A stretch of DNA of 64,000 nt, from the NCBI GenBank assembly GCA_020444075.1, contig JAHLLR010000002.1:62001-126000 (forward strand), written 5' to 3'. This document shows positions 16,926-24,981 of the stretch, piece after piece. The first letter of the stretch is position 1. The number at the start of each line of letters is the position of its first letter. The stretch is from Deltaproteobacteria bacterium (GTDB lineage: Bacteria; Desulfobacterota; Desulfobacteria; Desulfobacterales; Desulfosarcinaceae). Under the pieces are notes generated by a model. That model was not told the origin of the DNA, did not search any database, and saw only the letters and a list, made by a program, of their open reading frames with translations. The translations under genes and the position numbers were made by a program.

Positions 16926-16941
16926 ATCAACAATCGTGCCA
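16926..16941 (-). promoter_or_regulatory. candidate sigma-54 promoter for the ACR3-USP/thioredoxin/RACE operon
   Basis: On the minus strand, TGGCACGATTGTTGAT matches the -24/-12 consensus TGGCACG-N4-TTGC with exact spacing and one miss (A for C at -12). It lies about 70 bases before the first gene. Confidence 0.5.
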
Positions 16942-17046
16942 CCCCGACGCGTCAATTCGAAAATCGAAAAAATTTATTTATAATCAAGTATTTATAAAAT
17001 TGTTAGTTTGAAAGAAAAGCGTGGTGAGGGGAATGATCGGGGAAAA

Positions 17047-17086
17047 AGCGTTACCTTTGTTGCGGTCGTCAAAAAAAGGTAACGCT
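17047..17086 (-). terminator. 12-bp inverted repeat after the CoA-disulfide reductase gene (terminator, possibly also activator site)
   Basis: AGCGTTACCTTT and AAAGGTAACGCT form a perfect 12-bp stem with a 16-base loop. Read on the minus strand it is followed by a short T-run 18-60 bases after the stop at 17104, so it is a likely terminator. The arms carry GTTACC/GGTAAC, also seen beside the activator gene at 19.48 kb, and lie about 105-145 bases upstream of the candidate sigma-54 promoter at 16926-16941, where an enhancer would sit. Confidence 0.6.
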
Positions 17087-17103
17087 ATAGTACGGATCGG
17101 GGT

Positions 17104-18450
17104 TCAACTCATTTTTTTCAACAGTTGATTGGCGGCGGTGAGCAGCGGATCCCATACCGGTCCAAAAGGCGGCGCATAGGCCAGATCGGTTTGTGAAAAG
17201 GAGGCCACCGACATTTTTGCGTGCAGGGCTACCGCGGCGGCATTGATTCGGTGGGCGACCCCTTCGCGGCCGACCATTTGAGCGCCGAGCAGCCTTCCTG
17301 TCCGGCGGTCTCCAATCAGGTGGACCCAGATCGTTTCCGCCCCAGGATGTGCATGGGCACGGGATCGTGTTTTTATCGTGACGGATACCGGCTCGAATCC
17401 GTAATGGTTTGATTCTTTCAGAGATAGCCCGGTACGTGCCACTTCAAGATTGAAGACTTGGAAAACTGCGGTTCCGGCCACGCTATCCAGTTCCACCGAT
17501 TTGCCGCAGACATTGTCCGCCACGGCCCATCCGGCCCGGTTGGCGCGCAGCGCCAGAGGAATCCACGTTTTTTGGCCCGTGACCACGTGATAGGCGTCTG
17601 CGCAATCACCCGCCGCATATACCGCTTCGTCCGATGTCTGCAGTTTCCGGTCTACGGCGATGGCGTTACCGACGCCGGTTTTGATTCCGGCCCCGGAAGC
17701 CAGTTCGCTGTTCGGATCGATGCCGACGGCGACCAGCACCATACCCGCCTTAAGGGTCCGGTCCTGGCAGACAACATGGAGATCCTCGCCGGTTTTTTCG
17801 ATTCTTGTGATTTTGCGGCCGAGGTGCAAATCAACCTGGTTGTCGCCCAGTTCCTGTTTGACCACCGCCGCCATTTCACGCGGCATCCAGGGCAACAGGT
17901 CGGGGCCGGGTTTGACCATTTCGACCGCGATGCCTCTTTTTCGAAGCGCTTCCGCCATTTCCAGCCCGACATACCCCATGCCGAGAATCACTGCCTTCCC
18001 GACGTTGCTCGTTTTGATATGGTTTTTAATGCGTCTCCCATCCTGAAGGCTTTTCAAAGCCATCACACCGGGCAGATTGAATCCGGGCAGATCCGGAATT
18101 TTAGGCCGTCCCCCGGTGGCGATCAACAACCGATCATAAAAGAATCGGAAAGGCTCACCGCTGGGCCGGATCGTTCCGGATACAATTCTATTTTTCGTAT
18201 CAATGGAATCGACAGGGTAGCCCGTAAACAGATCGATCCCCTGCTTGCCGCGAAATACATCGGCTTTCCTGACGACGAGGTCGTCGATATCTCGGTCCGC
18301 ATCAGCGATATTGTATGGCATGCCGCAGGCGCTATAGGAGACATCATCGCTTTTTTCCAAAACGATGACATCCATCTCCGGCATGTGTCGTTTGGCCCGG
18401 CTCGCGGCACTCATGCCGGCAGCATCTCCTCCGATGATCACGAATTTCAT
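17104..18450 (-). CDS. CoA-disulfide reductase-like FAD-dependent oxidoreductase
   Basis: The 448-residue flavoprotein belongs to the CoADR/NADH oxidase/NADH-dependent persulfide reductase group. It has the FAD motif VIIGGDAAGMSAASRA, the redox-active single Cys in SYSACGMPYNIAD (about residue 43), a second Rossmann motif VILGMGYVGLEMAEAL, the FAD motif VYAAGDCADA and a C-terminal dimer domain with FGPVWDPLLTAAN. Members reduce CoA disulfides or CoA persulfides with NAD(P)H. There is no C-terminal rhodanese domain as in Npsr. It overlaps osmC by ATGA; OsmC and this enzyme together suggest peroxide or sulfane-sulfur handling. Confidence 0.87.
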   Translation of the reverse strand: MKFVIIGGDAAGMSAASRAKRHMPEMDVIVLEKSDDVSYSACGMPYNIADADRDIDDLVVRKADVFRGKQGIDLFTGYPVDSIDTKNRIVSGTIRPSGEPFRFFYDRLLIATGGRPKIPDLPGFNLPGVMALKSLQDGRRIKNHIKTSNVGKAVILGMGYVGLEMAEALRKRGIAVEMVKPGPDLLPWMPREMAAVVKQELGDNQVDLHLGRKITRIEKTGEDLHVVCQDRTLKAGMVLVAVGIDPNSELASGAGIKTGVGNAIAVDRKLQTSDEAVYAAGDCADAYHVVTGQKTWIPLALRANRAGWAVADNVCGKSVELDSVAGTAVFQVFNLEVARTGLSLKESNHYGFEPVSVTIKTRSRAHAHPGAETIWVHLIGDRRTGRLLGAQMVGREGVAHRINAAAVALHAKMSVASFSQTDLAYAPPFGPVWDPLLTAANQLLKKMS

Positions 18451-18851
18451 AATTCACCACCGGTCGTCACAAGAATTTCAGGCGGATGCGTCATGGTTCG
18501 TTTCACCGTGCACATCTCCGCGGCACGAATCACGGCTTTGCGGTATTTTTTGGGGAACTCAGGCGGCAAGTGGATCGATATCGCTATCTTTTCCATCAGG
18601 TGAGATTTTTCGTTTCTCTCAAAACTCAGGGTCATCGAGATATCCTCTGTGGGGATGCCACGGCTCTCACAGAAATAGACGATATAGACCCCGGCACAGG
18701 TTCCCAAGGATGATAAAAAAAGATCATAGGGTTCGGGTGCTGAGCCATTGCCGCCCTCGCTTTGGGGTTGATCCGTCTCAACGGTAAATCCTTTGTAGGT
18801 TGAGGTTACGCGTTTGCCGCCAGGAAAATTAATCTGCATCTCCATTGTCAT
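18447..18851 (-). CDS. OsmC/Ohr-family protein
   Basis: A 134-residue OsmC-like protein with the family's two cysteines (SSLGTCAGVYIVYF and AAEMCTVKRTM) that form a thiol peroxidase site acting on organic hydroperoxides or related species. The start may be ATG 18851 or the better spaced ATG 18845, both just after GGGGAG. Its stop overlaps the start of the CoA-disulfide reductase gene, so the two are translated together. Confidence 0.88.
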   Translation of the reverse strand: MTMEMQINFPGGKRVTSTYKGFTVETDQPQSEGGNGSAPEPYDLFLSSLGTCAGVYIVYFCESRGIPTEDISMTLSFERNEKSHLMEKIAISIHLPPEFPKKYRKAVIRAAEMCTVKRTMTHPPEILVTTGGEL

Positions 18852-19054
18852 CTCCCCGTTATCGTGGTGTTCGCATTGAATTGTCGAATTGAACAGGCAT
18901 GGCTATCGCCATGCCCGCAAGCATCGTGGCACACATTGACCGGATCGTTAAATGTATACGTTAGCTGGTCCCTCCAGGTCAAGGCAGCGGTTGAGAGAGG
19001 AGCCGACGGTGTTACCGAAAAGCAGGGAGAAAGTCGATGCGCATTCACCTTTCG

Positions 19055-19318
19055 TCAATCGCAGTCCGGGTGATGCTCCCCATAGGGAATTTTTTCTCCC
19101 GGACGCCAGGTTGAAAAGGCTTGCGATGTGACGCCAGCTCCAGGGTTAATTTTTTCCTTGAGCCAGACAATACGGGCGTCGCATTCCCACACTTTTTTAC
19201 CTAATCGCCTCATTCTTTTATCCAAGGCGCGTTCGGCGGTTTCCCGGCTTTTATGCACGGAAAGTACCTTTTTGAACGGCTTGCCCAATTCATGCGTGTC
19301 ATAAATTAATGCAAACAT
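19055..19318 (-). CDS. small conserved-looking protein of unknown function
   Basis: An 87-residue, basic, soluble protein starting at ATG 19318 after a strong AGGAGGTGG site. It begins MFALIYDTHELGKPFKKVLSV, has WECDARIVWLKEKI in the middle and ends HHPDCD. I recognise no family. It is the first gene after the candidate sigma-54 promoter at 19361-19376; osmC follows 203 bases on, after a hairpin at 18896-18915. Confidence 0.72.
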   Translation of the reverse strand: MFALIYDTHELGKPFKKVLSVHKSRETAERALDKRMRRLGKKVWECDARIVWLKEKINPGAGVTSQAFSTWRPGEKIPYGEHHPDCD

Positions 19319-19360
19319 ATGCCACCTCCTAGGGTTAGGGGTTGTTCATCTATTTCTTAA

Positions 19361-19376
19361 CGCATGTTCTGTGCCA
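19361..19376 (-). promoter_or_regulatory. candidate sigma-54 promoter, divergent from the activator gene
   Basis: The minus strand reads TGGCACAGAACATGCG, matching TGGCAC-N5-TTGC at correct spacing with one change (ATGC). The predicted transcription start near 19350 lies about 30 bases before the small gene at 19318. The adjacent divergent gene encodes a sigma-54 activator. Confidence 0.55.
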
Positions 19377-19484
19377 AGCATCTGAATAACCAGCTGTTTC
19401 GACAGATTCACGTTTTCCAGTCATGCCTTTTTGTCTTGACCCATGCCGGGGTTTGTTATTTTATGAAACCATAACGGTAGGTAA

Positions 19485-19497
19485 CGTTATCGTAACG
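19485..19497. promoter_or_regulatory. possible activator-binding site beside the sigma-54 regulator
   Basis: CGTTA-TCG-TAACG is a perfect inverted repeat, preceded by a further GGTAACG. It lies about 110 bases upstream of the -24 box at 19376 and 25 bases before the activator's start, the right place for an enhancer and for self-control. Confidence 0.4.
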
Positions 19498-19521
19498 CCA
19501 TGGTTGGTTCTGGAGATGAAA

Positions 19522-20928
19522 ATGAACGACAAAATTCATGAGATCTGGAATGTGCGGTTCGTGAACCGGATCATCGACTCGATGGCTGACGGGGTGTTCA
19601 CCATGGATGCCCGTGGGCGTATTTCTTCCTGGAACCCCTCCATGGAGCGCATCAGCGGGTATACGGCCCAGGAGGCCCTGGGAAAAACCTGCCAGTTGCT
19701 CGAGTGTAGCCGCTGTTTTGGCAAGAATTGCCCGGCCAGCATTGAAAAATGCCGGATTGTGGAAAAGGGGCAGTCGGAAGCCAAGGAGTGTCATCTACGG
19801 CATAAGGATGGCCATGATGTGTCGGTGATCAAAAATGCCAGCGTCGTCAAAAACGATGACGGTAATGTCATCGGCATCGTCGAGACGGTCACCGACATGA
19901 CCGAATTGATGAGGGTACGCAAAAAGGCTGAAGAGGCCGTTTTCAGACTGGGCGAGATCCACCGCATGGACAATATCATCGGTAAAAGCAGGGCCATGCA
20001 GCAGGTGTTCGAGGCAATCCGCGCGGCCGCCGCCAGCGAGGCGACCATCCTGATTCAAGGGGATAGCGGAACCGGCAAGGAATTGGTCGCCGGCGCCATC
20101 CATTTCAACAGCGACCGCCGCGAAGGTCCGCTGGTGGCGGTAAATTGCAGCGCCTTGTCCGAGAATCTGCTGGAAAGCGAACTGTTCGGCCACGTCAAGG
20201 GTTCTTTTACCGGCGCCAATCGGGATCGCATGGGACGGTTTGAAGAAGCCTCGGGGGGTACGATTTTTTTGGACGAAATCGGCGAGTTGAGCCCGTATAT
20301 TCAGGTTAAGCTTTTGCGGGTGCTGCAGGAGAGAGAGGTCGAGCGCGTTGGGGATTCGCGGAGACATAAGATCGACATCCGGATTATTACGGCCACACAC
20401 AAGGATTTATATGCCCGGGTGCGGGAAGGGCTCTTCAGGGAGGATCTGTATTACCGGTTGAAAGTGTTCCCCATCCACCTGCCCCCATTGCGCGAGCGTA
20501 GGGAGGATATCCCGATTCTCGCCGACCATTTCATAAAAAGCATGAACAAAAAAACGGGCAAGCGGATAACAGGCTTTTCAACGGCGGCGATGCGTGTATT
20601 CATGGATCATCCATGGCCGGGAAACGTCCGTGAACTGGAAAATGCCATTGAACATGCCTTTGTGTTATGCAATCGCAAAGCGATCGATATTTCCGACCTC
20701 CCCATTGAAATTCGCCAGCCGGAGCAGTTCATCCAGTGCAGCACCAGTTTTGAAAGCAACTTTTCGCCCCGCAAAAATCGCAAGAAACTATCGAAGGAGA
20801 CCTTACGCGAACTGCTTGATGAATGCGATTGGAACAAGGCCGAGGTGGGCCGGCGAGCCGGGTTAAGCCGGACGGCCATATGGAAGTATATGAAAAAGTA
20901 CGACATTCCTCTTCAACAGGAAGAATAG
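19522..20928 (+). CDS. sigma-54-dependent activator with Cys-rich PAS sensor domain
   Basis: The order is PAS (residues 10-130), AAA+ (150-390) and Fis-type HTH ([14 protein letters not shown] at the end). Walker A is GDSGTGKE, the sigma-54 contact loop GSFTGA, Walker [11 protein letters not shown], and there is an arginine-rich [16 protein letters not shown] region. The PAS domain holds six cysteines (57, 62, 65, 70, 77, 90) spaced C-x4-C-x2-C-x4-C-x6-C-x12-C, which suggests a metal, Fe-S or thiol sensor. ATG 19522 is chosen because GGAG is seven bases upstream; 19516 is the alternative. It diverges from the small gene/OsmC/CoADR operon, its likely target. Confidence 0.9.
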   Translation: MNDKIHEIWNVRFVNRIIDSMADGVFTMDARGRISSWNPSMERISGYTAQEALGKTCQLLECSRCFGKNCPASIEKCRIVEKGQSEAKECHLRHKDGHDVSVIKNASVVKNDDGNVIGIVETVTDMTELMRVRKKAEEAVFRLGEIHRMDNIIGKSRAMQQVFEAIRAAAASEATILIQGDSGTGKELVAGAIHFNSDRREGPLVAVNCSALSENLLESELFGHVKGSFTGANRDRMGRFEEASGGTIFLDEIGELSPYIQVKLLRVLQEREVERVGDSRRHKIDIRIITATHKDLYARVREGLFREDLYYRLKVFPIHLPPLRERREDIPILADHFIKSMNKKTGKRITGFSTAAMRVFMDHPWPGNVRELENAIEHAFVLCNRKAIDISDLPIEIRQPEQFIQCSTSFESNFSPRKNRKKLSKETLRELLDECDWNKAEVGRRAGLSRTAIWKYMKKYDIPLQQEE

Positions 20929-21032
20929 TCCCGGGTTTGCGCTTGTGATGGGGACGCGAACCCCAGTGGGGGTACCGGGTAGGAGGTGCACGTGAGAAGT
21001 GACTCCGTCAGGCCGGCACCCCGGGTTTGTTG

Positions 21033-21377
21033 CTATTCGGTGCTCTCTTTTTCCAGTTCAACGATTCTCCGCTGGATGGCTTCCAGTGATTGTCGCATGG
21101 CGTCGGCATCGGCCCGGAGCATCTCCATTTCATCGGTTTTGCTCATCGGGTAACCGGTGCCAAAGGCCTGCGGATAGGGATATCCACCGGTGGCTGGCCC
21201 GAAGCCGTAACCACGACCCCTGCCGTATCCGCGTCTGAATCCCATGCCTCTGCCATAGCCATAACCGCTGCCGTAAGCCGGCAGGTTGGCTGCGGCACCA
21301 GCACGCCCGCAGATTCCCCTGCGACCGCCGGTCATGGGACCGGCCCCCATGGGACCACTTCTATCTAATCCTGGCAT
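21033..21377 (-). CDS. Gly/Tyr/Arg-rich small protein with C-terminal coiled coil (DUF5320-like)
   Basis: A 114-residue protein starting MPGLDRSGPMGAGPMTGG after AGGAAGG. The middle is a low-complexity GYGRG-type repeat and the end a short coiled coil (MLRADADAMRQSLEAIQRRI). This composition is typical of small proteins found with DUF134 and nitrogenase-cofactor-like genes in Desulfobacterota. Function unknown. The longer frame to 21548 overlaps the next gene and is not used. Confidence 0.8.
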   Translation of the reverse strand: MPGLDRSGPMGAGPMTGGRRGICGRAGAAANLPAYGSGYGYGRGMGFRRGYGRGRGYGFGPATGGYPYPQAFGTGYPMSKTDEMEMLRADADAMRQSLEAIQRRIVELEKESTE

Positions 21378-21406
21378 GATACCTTCCTCCTTGTTGGGGT
21401 TTTTGT

Positions 21407-21613
21407 TCAACGATTTTGGCCGCGACCGCGTCCCGAGCCACCGCCCTGTCCGCGCCCGCCACCCCGGCATTTTCCCTGGCCGGCACCGCGCCCGCCGCCT
21501 TTGCCGCCCTGACCTTGCGGTTGGACCGGCTGGCTGCTCCGGCCACAAGGTCCCTGTCCTTGGCCTGATTGTCGGCCCTTTCCATCCGGGCCTTTCCCAT
21601 CTCCTTGGGGCAT
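21407..21613 (-). CDS. Gly/Gln/Arg-rich small protein
   Basis: A 68-residue protein beginning MPQGDGKGPDGKG at ATG 21613 after GGAGGTGAGGAG. It is almost entirely low-complexity Gly, Gln and Arg with two Cys. The opening resembles that of the neighbouring DUF5320-like protein, so it may be a diverged duplicate. It sits between that gene and DUF134 on the same strand. Confidence 0.6.
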   Translation of the reverse strand: MPQGDGKGPDGKGRQSGQGQGPCGRSSQPVQPQGQGGKGGGRGAGQGKCRGGGRGQGGGSGRGRGQNR

Positions 21614-21676
21614 TCTCCTCACCTCCCTTCTTGTCTGTCGTTATCCGTTATGCGGATTTCCAAACTCTTATTGCCT

Positions 21677-22003
21677 CTACTCCCGACCCCGTCGGCACCG
21701 GCGCCGCCGTCCGCCGCCGCGCATGGCATAGTTGCCCCCGTTGATTTTCAGTGCTTTACCGGTGACCAGTGCTTCTCCGATGATACCGCGGGCAGTGTAA
21801 AGAATCCTGCCGTAGGTTTGTCTCGACACCTGCATGAGGTTGGCTGCCGATTCCTGATCCAGGCGTTCGAAATCGCTCAATCTAATTGCTTCCAGTTCTT
21901 CAACAGTCAGCATCACTTCCCCGGTGATCGGCATACCCTGCGGGACAAAGGAAGCGATGGTTGGATATCCGGATACGAATCTCGGTTTTTTGGGTCTCGG
22001 CAC
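21677..22003 (-). CDS. DUF134 family DNA-binding protein
   Basis: A 108-residue protein with the DUF134 pattern: MPRPKKPR at the start, LTVEELEAIRLSDFERLDQESAA and the HTH VSRQTYGRILYTARG, then an Arg-rich tail. DUF134 proteins look like small sigma-factor-type HTH regulators and often head gene sets with DUF5320-like proteins. It is the first gene of the minus-strand set 21033-22003; its target is probably that set. Confidence 0.88.
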   Translation of the reverse strand: MPRPKKPRFVSGYPTIASFVPQGMPITGEVMLTVEELEAIRLSDFERLDQESAANLMQVSRQTYGRILYTARGIIGEALVTGKALKINGGNYAMRGGGRRRRCRRGRE

Positions 22004-22024
22004 GTTGAACCCTCCATATAATGG

Positions 22025-22087
22025 TCATTTGACTGAAACATAGTTGCTTTAAAATATGATGTCAAGGTGATTTAAGATCATTTGACT
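22025..22087. repeat. two copies of TCATTTGACT upstream of DUF134
   Basis: TCATTTGACT occurs at 22025-22034 and 22078-22087, 53 bases apart (about five helical turns), flanking the likely promoter of the DUF134 gene. They may be operator sites for DUF134 itself. Confidence 0.4.
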
Positions 22088-22094
22088 AAAAAGA

Positions 22095-22121
22095 AATATC
22101 CCATGACCGTCCCGGGATATT
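22095..22121. terminator. short inverted repeat in the 22004-22413 gap
   Basis: AATATCCC pairs with GGGATATT (8 bp, 11-base loop). No T-run on either strand is strong. Between here and the pseudogene at 22414 I see no gene. Confidence 0.3.
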
Positions 22122-22413
22122 CATATCGATTGGTTATGAAGAATTTTTTTTAAAGCGGTTTAGGGTTAAGCAGCGACAATCTTTGATTGGAAGGGGTTCT
22201 GCTTTACCGGAAAAGGTATGATTGTATGCAATCATGGAAGAGAACCTGGTCGATCACCACCTCCAATGATCCAGTCACGCGAAGGCTTGGTTGGCTATCT
22301 TTGCACGCCGTTGCCGTGAAGCTTGCCGCCTTAGATGATTCAGTTCCAGATTCAGGGTGCAGCAGGAAATGATCGCAATGTCTGCAAAGGATAGATCTGT
22401 CTTGAAAGTCCGC

Positions 22414-22752
22414 CTAGTATTTTAATGCCTGCGCATAGCCGGCATGAACAGCCGTGAAAATATCCTGGACCTTTTCGGCGTCACCGATCACCTCAACGGC
22501 TGGAACCGCCTGTTCGATGGACGTCATGGCGTATTGGCTGTCGACACCCTGGATCTCCGGAACTTTCTGATGTGCCCCGTGGCCCATCACAACAGATCCG
22601 GTTTGACATCGGCGACCAGGTCCCTGTCCACAGCCTTATACGGTTGTGGCCGTAACGGTCCGTCCGGGAGTTGGTTTTCCGGTTGAGAAGCTGGGACACC
22701 AGGTAGCCGTGGCCCCCCTGCCCTTCAATCGCATCGAACCCGGTGATCAATT
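22414..22752 (-). pseudogene. Old Yellow Enzyme-family oxidoreductase remnant
   Basis: Three frames of the minus strand give pieces of one NADH:flavin oxidoreductase/2,4-dienoyl-CoA reductase-type protein. First comes ITGFDAIEGQGGHGYLVSQL with TNSRTDRYG, the Old Yellow Enzyme barrel motif. Then KAVDRDLVADVKPDL. Then, after a one-base loss, VVMGHGAHQKVPEIQGVD through AVEVIGDAEKVQDIFTAVHAG to the stop at 22414, the usual C-terminal FAD segment. Hundreds of codons are missing between the pieces, so the gene is dead. Confidence 0.7.
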
Positions 22753-22765
22753 GAGGTAGACGATG

Positions 22766-23128
22766 CTAGTTGACAATGAACGGCGCCGGCATGGCTTCAC
22801 CGGAAAGGGCTTTTTTGATCGCCTCTTCGAGAACGCCCTGGGAGACCATGCCGGTGATGGAATTGATGCTTGCTCCCCCCTGGAAAATCATCAGGGTGGG
22901 GATGGATTTGATGCCATAACGCGCGGCCACGGCGGTGTTGTTGTCGACATCGCATTTAGCGAAAATCATTTGATCTCCGTAAGTTTCCGCCAGAGATGCA
23001 AAGGCTGGCGCCATGGCTTTGCAGGGGCCGCACCAGGGCGCCCAAAAGTCGACGATGACGGGTTTGGACTGCTGAAGGACCTGTTGATCGAACTGGTTGT
23101 CTTGGATTTCAATGACAAATTCGGACAT
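22766..23128 (-). CDS. trxA: thioredoxin
   Basis: A 120-residue classical thioredoxin with WAPWCGPCKAMAP and the cis-Pro loop SIPTLMIFQGG. It is a cytoplasmic dithiol reductant. The start at 23128 follows AAGGAGG. A possible sigma-54 promoter lies 70 bases upstream, and the Cys-rich PAS activator gene follows at 23370, suggesting redox-linked control. Confidence 0.93.
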   Translation of the reverse strand: MSEFVIEIQDNQFDQQVLQQSKPVIVDFWAPWCGPCKAMAPAFASLAETYGDQMIFAKCDVDNNTAVAARYGIKSIPTLMIFQGGASINSITGMVSQGVLEEAIKKALSGEAMPAPFIVN

Positions 23129-23195
23129 GGATCGATTCCTCCTTAATGGTGCTGGTTTGAACCGCTGCAGGATAATTTCATCTTTCGCTTACCAC

Positions 23196-23211
23196 CTCAA
23201 AATTTGTGCCA
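23196..23211 (-). promoter_or_regulatory. possible sigma-54 promoter upstream of trxA
   Basis: The minus strand reads TGGCACAAATTTTGAG: a perfect -24 half and TTGA instead of TTGC at -12, correct spacing, about 70 bases before trxA. Confidence 0.4.
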
Positions 23212-23369
23212 AATAGGGAAAGCCGCGAAACGATGGGCATGCATTTTATCGTGTCGGGGCTTCAGGAGGTGAGAGTAAGGTTGAGTGAATCAAAATGGAG
23301 GTATTGATTGCTTACTCCGCTTTAAACTCCAGCAAAGGATGTGCCATGATCTTCCTTTTTTTGATGGAT

Positions 23370-24737
23370 TTACAAGTGTACATTGTATTTTTTTATCTGG
23401 TTCCAAACACTGGTTCGAGAAAGACCCAGCAGCCGGGCGGCTTCAGACTGGTTGCCGCTCGCTTGATTCAGCGCTTCAACCAGCCGTTGCCGCTTTAAAT
23501 CATCAAGACTCTCGGTTTGGGTAGTCCGTGCCTGGCGGCACGATGGCAGGGCGGCGGCAATCTGGGGTGGCAGATGGTCGGCTTCGATCATGCCGCCGGG
23601 ACAGCTGACAAAGGCAAATTCAAAGGCGCTTTTCAATTCCCGTGCGTTTCCCGGCCAGGGGTAGGCCATCAGGAGGTCCATGGCATTTTTAGAGATGCCG
23701 TCCAGCTTTTTTTCACTTTTCAGAAGGGTTCGATTGAAAAACGATCGCGCCAGCAGCGGGATATCCCCTATTCGCTCCCGCAACGGAGGAATGTGAATGG
23801 GGATGACGTTGATCCGGTAATAAAAATCCTCACGGAAGGCCCCCTTGGCGATCAGGTCCGGCAGGTGACGGTTCGTCGCCGAGATGATTCGTACGTCGAC
23901 CGCGATTGACCGGTTGTCGCCCACCCGTTCCACGACCTTTTCTTCCAGCACACGCAAGAGTTTGACCTGGGTGGATAGCGGCAGGTCCCCGATTTCATCC
24001 AGGAAGATGTCACCGCCGTCGGCCGCTTCGAAGCGGCCTTCGCGGCTTTTATGGGCACCGGTGTAGGCGCCTTTCACATGGCCGAACAACTCGCTTTCCA
24101 GAAGGGATTCGTTCAGGGCCGCACAATTCACTTTCATGTATGACCGGCTGCCGCGGGTGCCGGCATCATGGATGGCTCTGGCCACCATCTCCTTGCCCGT
24201 ACCGCTTTCACCATAAATGATGACCGGGGCATCGGATCGGGCGGCGTTGGTGATCAGTTCGAACACATGCTGCATGGGTTCGCTGACGCCGATCATCCCG
24301 TAAAAACGATCCTCGGCATCCAACTCACGGCGGTAGCTTGCGATTTGCGTCTCTTTGGCCACCAGATCGGTAATATCGGTCATGGTTTCGACGGCGCCTG
24401 TCACCACGCCGCTTTTATCCTTGAGCACCGAGGCATTCTTGAGGATATGAACGATTCGGCCGTCCTTTCGGGTGATGCTGCATTTCTGCCGCCTCAGGTG
24501 GCCCTTTTTAAACATCACACACCAGTGGCAGCCCTCTTCCTGGCGCGCGATTTCGCAGGAGGTGCAGTTGAGCGTGGTGCATAGTTTCCCCACAATTTCG
24601 TGCCGGCCATAGCCGGTGATCTCCTCGAACGCCCGGTTGACGGAGATGACGATGCCTTCCGGGTTTACGATCATGACGCCATCCTGGATCGTATCCACCA
24701 CGGATTTCCAGTAATAGTTCAGGTCAAAAGTATTCAT
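23370..24737 (-). CDS. sigma-54-dependent activator with Cys-rich PAS sensor domain
   Basis: A 455-residue activator with PAS (residues 8-125), AAA+ and Fis HTH ([20 protein letters not shown]). Walker A is GESGTGKE, the sigma-54 loop GAYTGA and Walker [11 protein letters not shown]. The PAS has six cysteines (53, 58, 61, 70, 73, 86) spaced C-x4-C-x2-C-x8-C-x2-C-x12-C; the first three, the last, and the total span of 33 match the activator at 19.5 kb, so both probably sense a similar ligand or redox cue. It diverges from the tusA/Qmo-like operon, whose -24/-12 promoter and likely enhancer lie in the shared 244-base gap. Confidence 0.9.
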   Translation of the reverse strand: MNTFDLNYYWKSVVDTIQDGVMIVNPEGIVISVNRAFEEITGYGRHEIVGKLCTTLNCTSCEIARQEEGCHWCVMFKKGHLRRQKCSITRKDGRIVHILKNASVLKDKSGVVTGAVETMTDITDLVAKETQIASYRRELDAEDRFYGMIGVSEPMQHVFELITNAARSDAPVIIYGESGTGKEMVARAIHDAGTRGSRSYMKVNCAALNESLLESELFGHVKGAYTGAHKSREGRFEAADGGDIFLDEIGDLPLSTQVKLLRVLEEKVVERVGDNRSIAVDVRIISATNRHLPDLIAKGAFREDFYYRINVIPIHIPPLRERIGDIPLLARSFFNRTLLKSEKKLDGISKNAMDLLMAYPWPGNARELKSAFEFAFVSCPGGMIEADHLPPQIAAALPSCRQARTTQTESLDDLKRQRLVEALNQASGNQSEAARLLGLSRTSVWNQIKKYNVHL

Positions 24738-24750
24738 ACTCTCAACATTC

Positions 24751-24797
24751 GTTCAAATTGTTAACAGTTCAAATGTCCAAAAAGTTAACACATGAAC
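24751..24797. promoter_or_regulatory. likely enhancer site of the sigma-54 activator
   Basis: GTTCAAATTGTTAAC at 24751-24765 is mirrored by GTTAACACATGAAC at 24784-24797, with GTTCAAAT repeated between them. The pair sits 115-160 bases upstream of the -24 box at 24910 and just before the activator's own start. Confidence 0.55.
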
Positions 24798-24909
24798 AGT
24801 CTTTTGCCAATACCTAAAACACCGACAATCCAATTTTATATACCCAACAAAACATTTAATATCTCGTTATCATTTGTATTTTAATATTTCCTGCCCGGTT
24901 TTCACGTGA

Positions 24910-24925
24910 TGGCATTCCCATTGCT
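24910..24925 (+). promoter_or_regulatory. sigma-54 promoter of the TusA/Qmo-like operon
   Basis: TGGCATTCCCATTGCT keeps GG, the spacing and TTGCT of the consensus TGGCACG-N4-TTGCW. It lies 57 bases upstream of the first gene and faces away from the divergent sigma-54 activator. Confidence 0.7.
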
Positions 24926-24981
24926 CTAAAGATAGCCGTTATCGAACCGGTTATATCATTTTCGGAGATACAAGCGCCTCC

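Noticed and set aside
17458-18603. 381-codon plus-strand open frame
   Set aside because: Antisense to the CoA-disulfide reductase and OsmC genes; no recognisable domain.
18848-19048. 66-codon minus-strand frame between osmC and the small gene
   Set aside because: No family features and no ribosome site; it overlaps a hairpin at 18896-18915.
22187-22372. 61-codon plus-strand frame
   Set aside because: No ribosome site or family match; it lies in a decayed stretch beside the Old Yellow Enzyme remnant.
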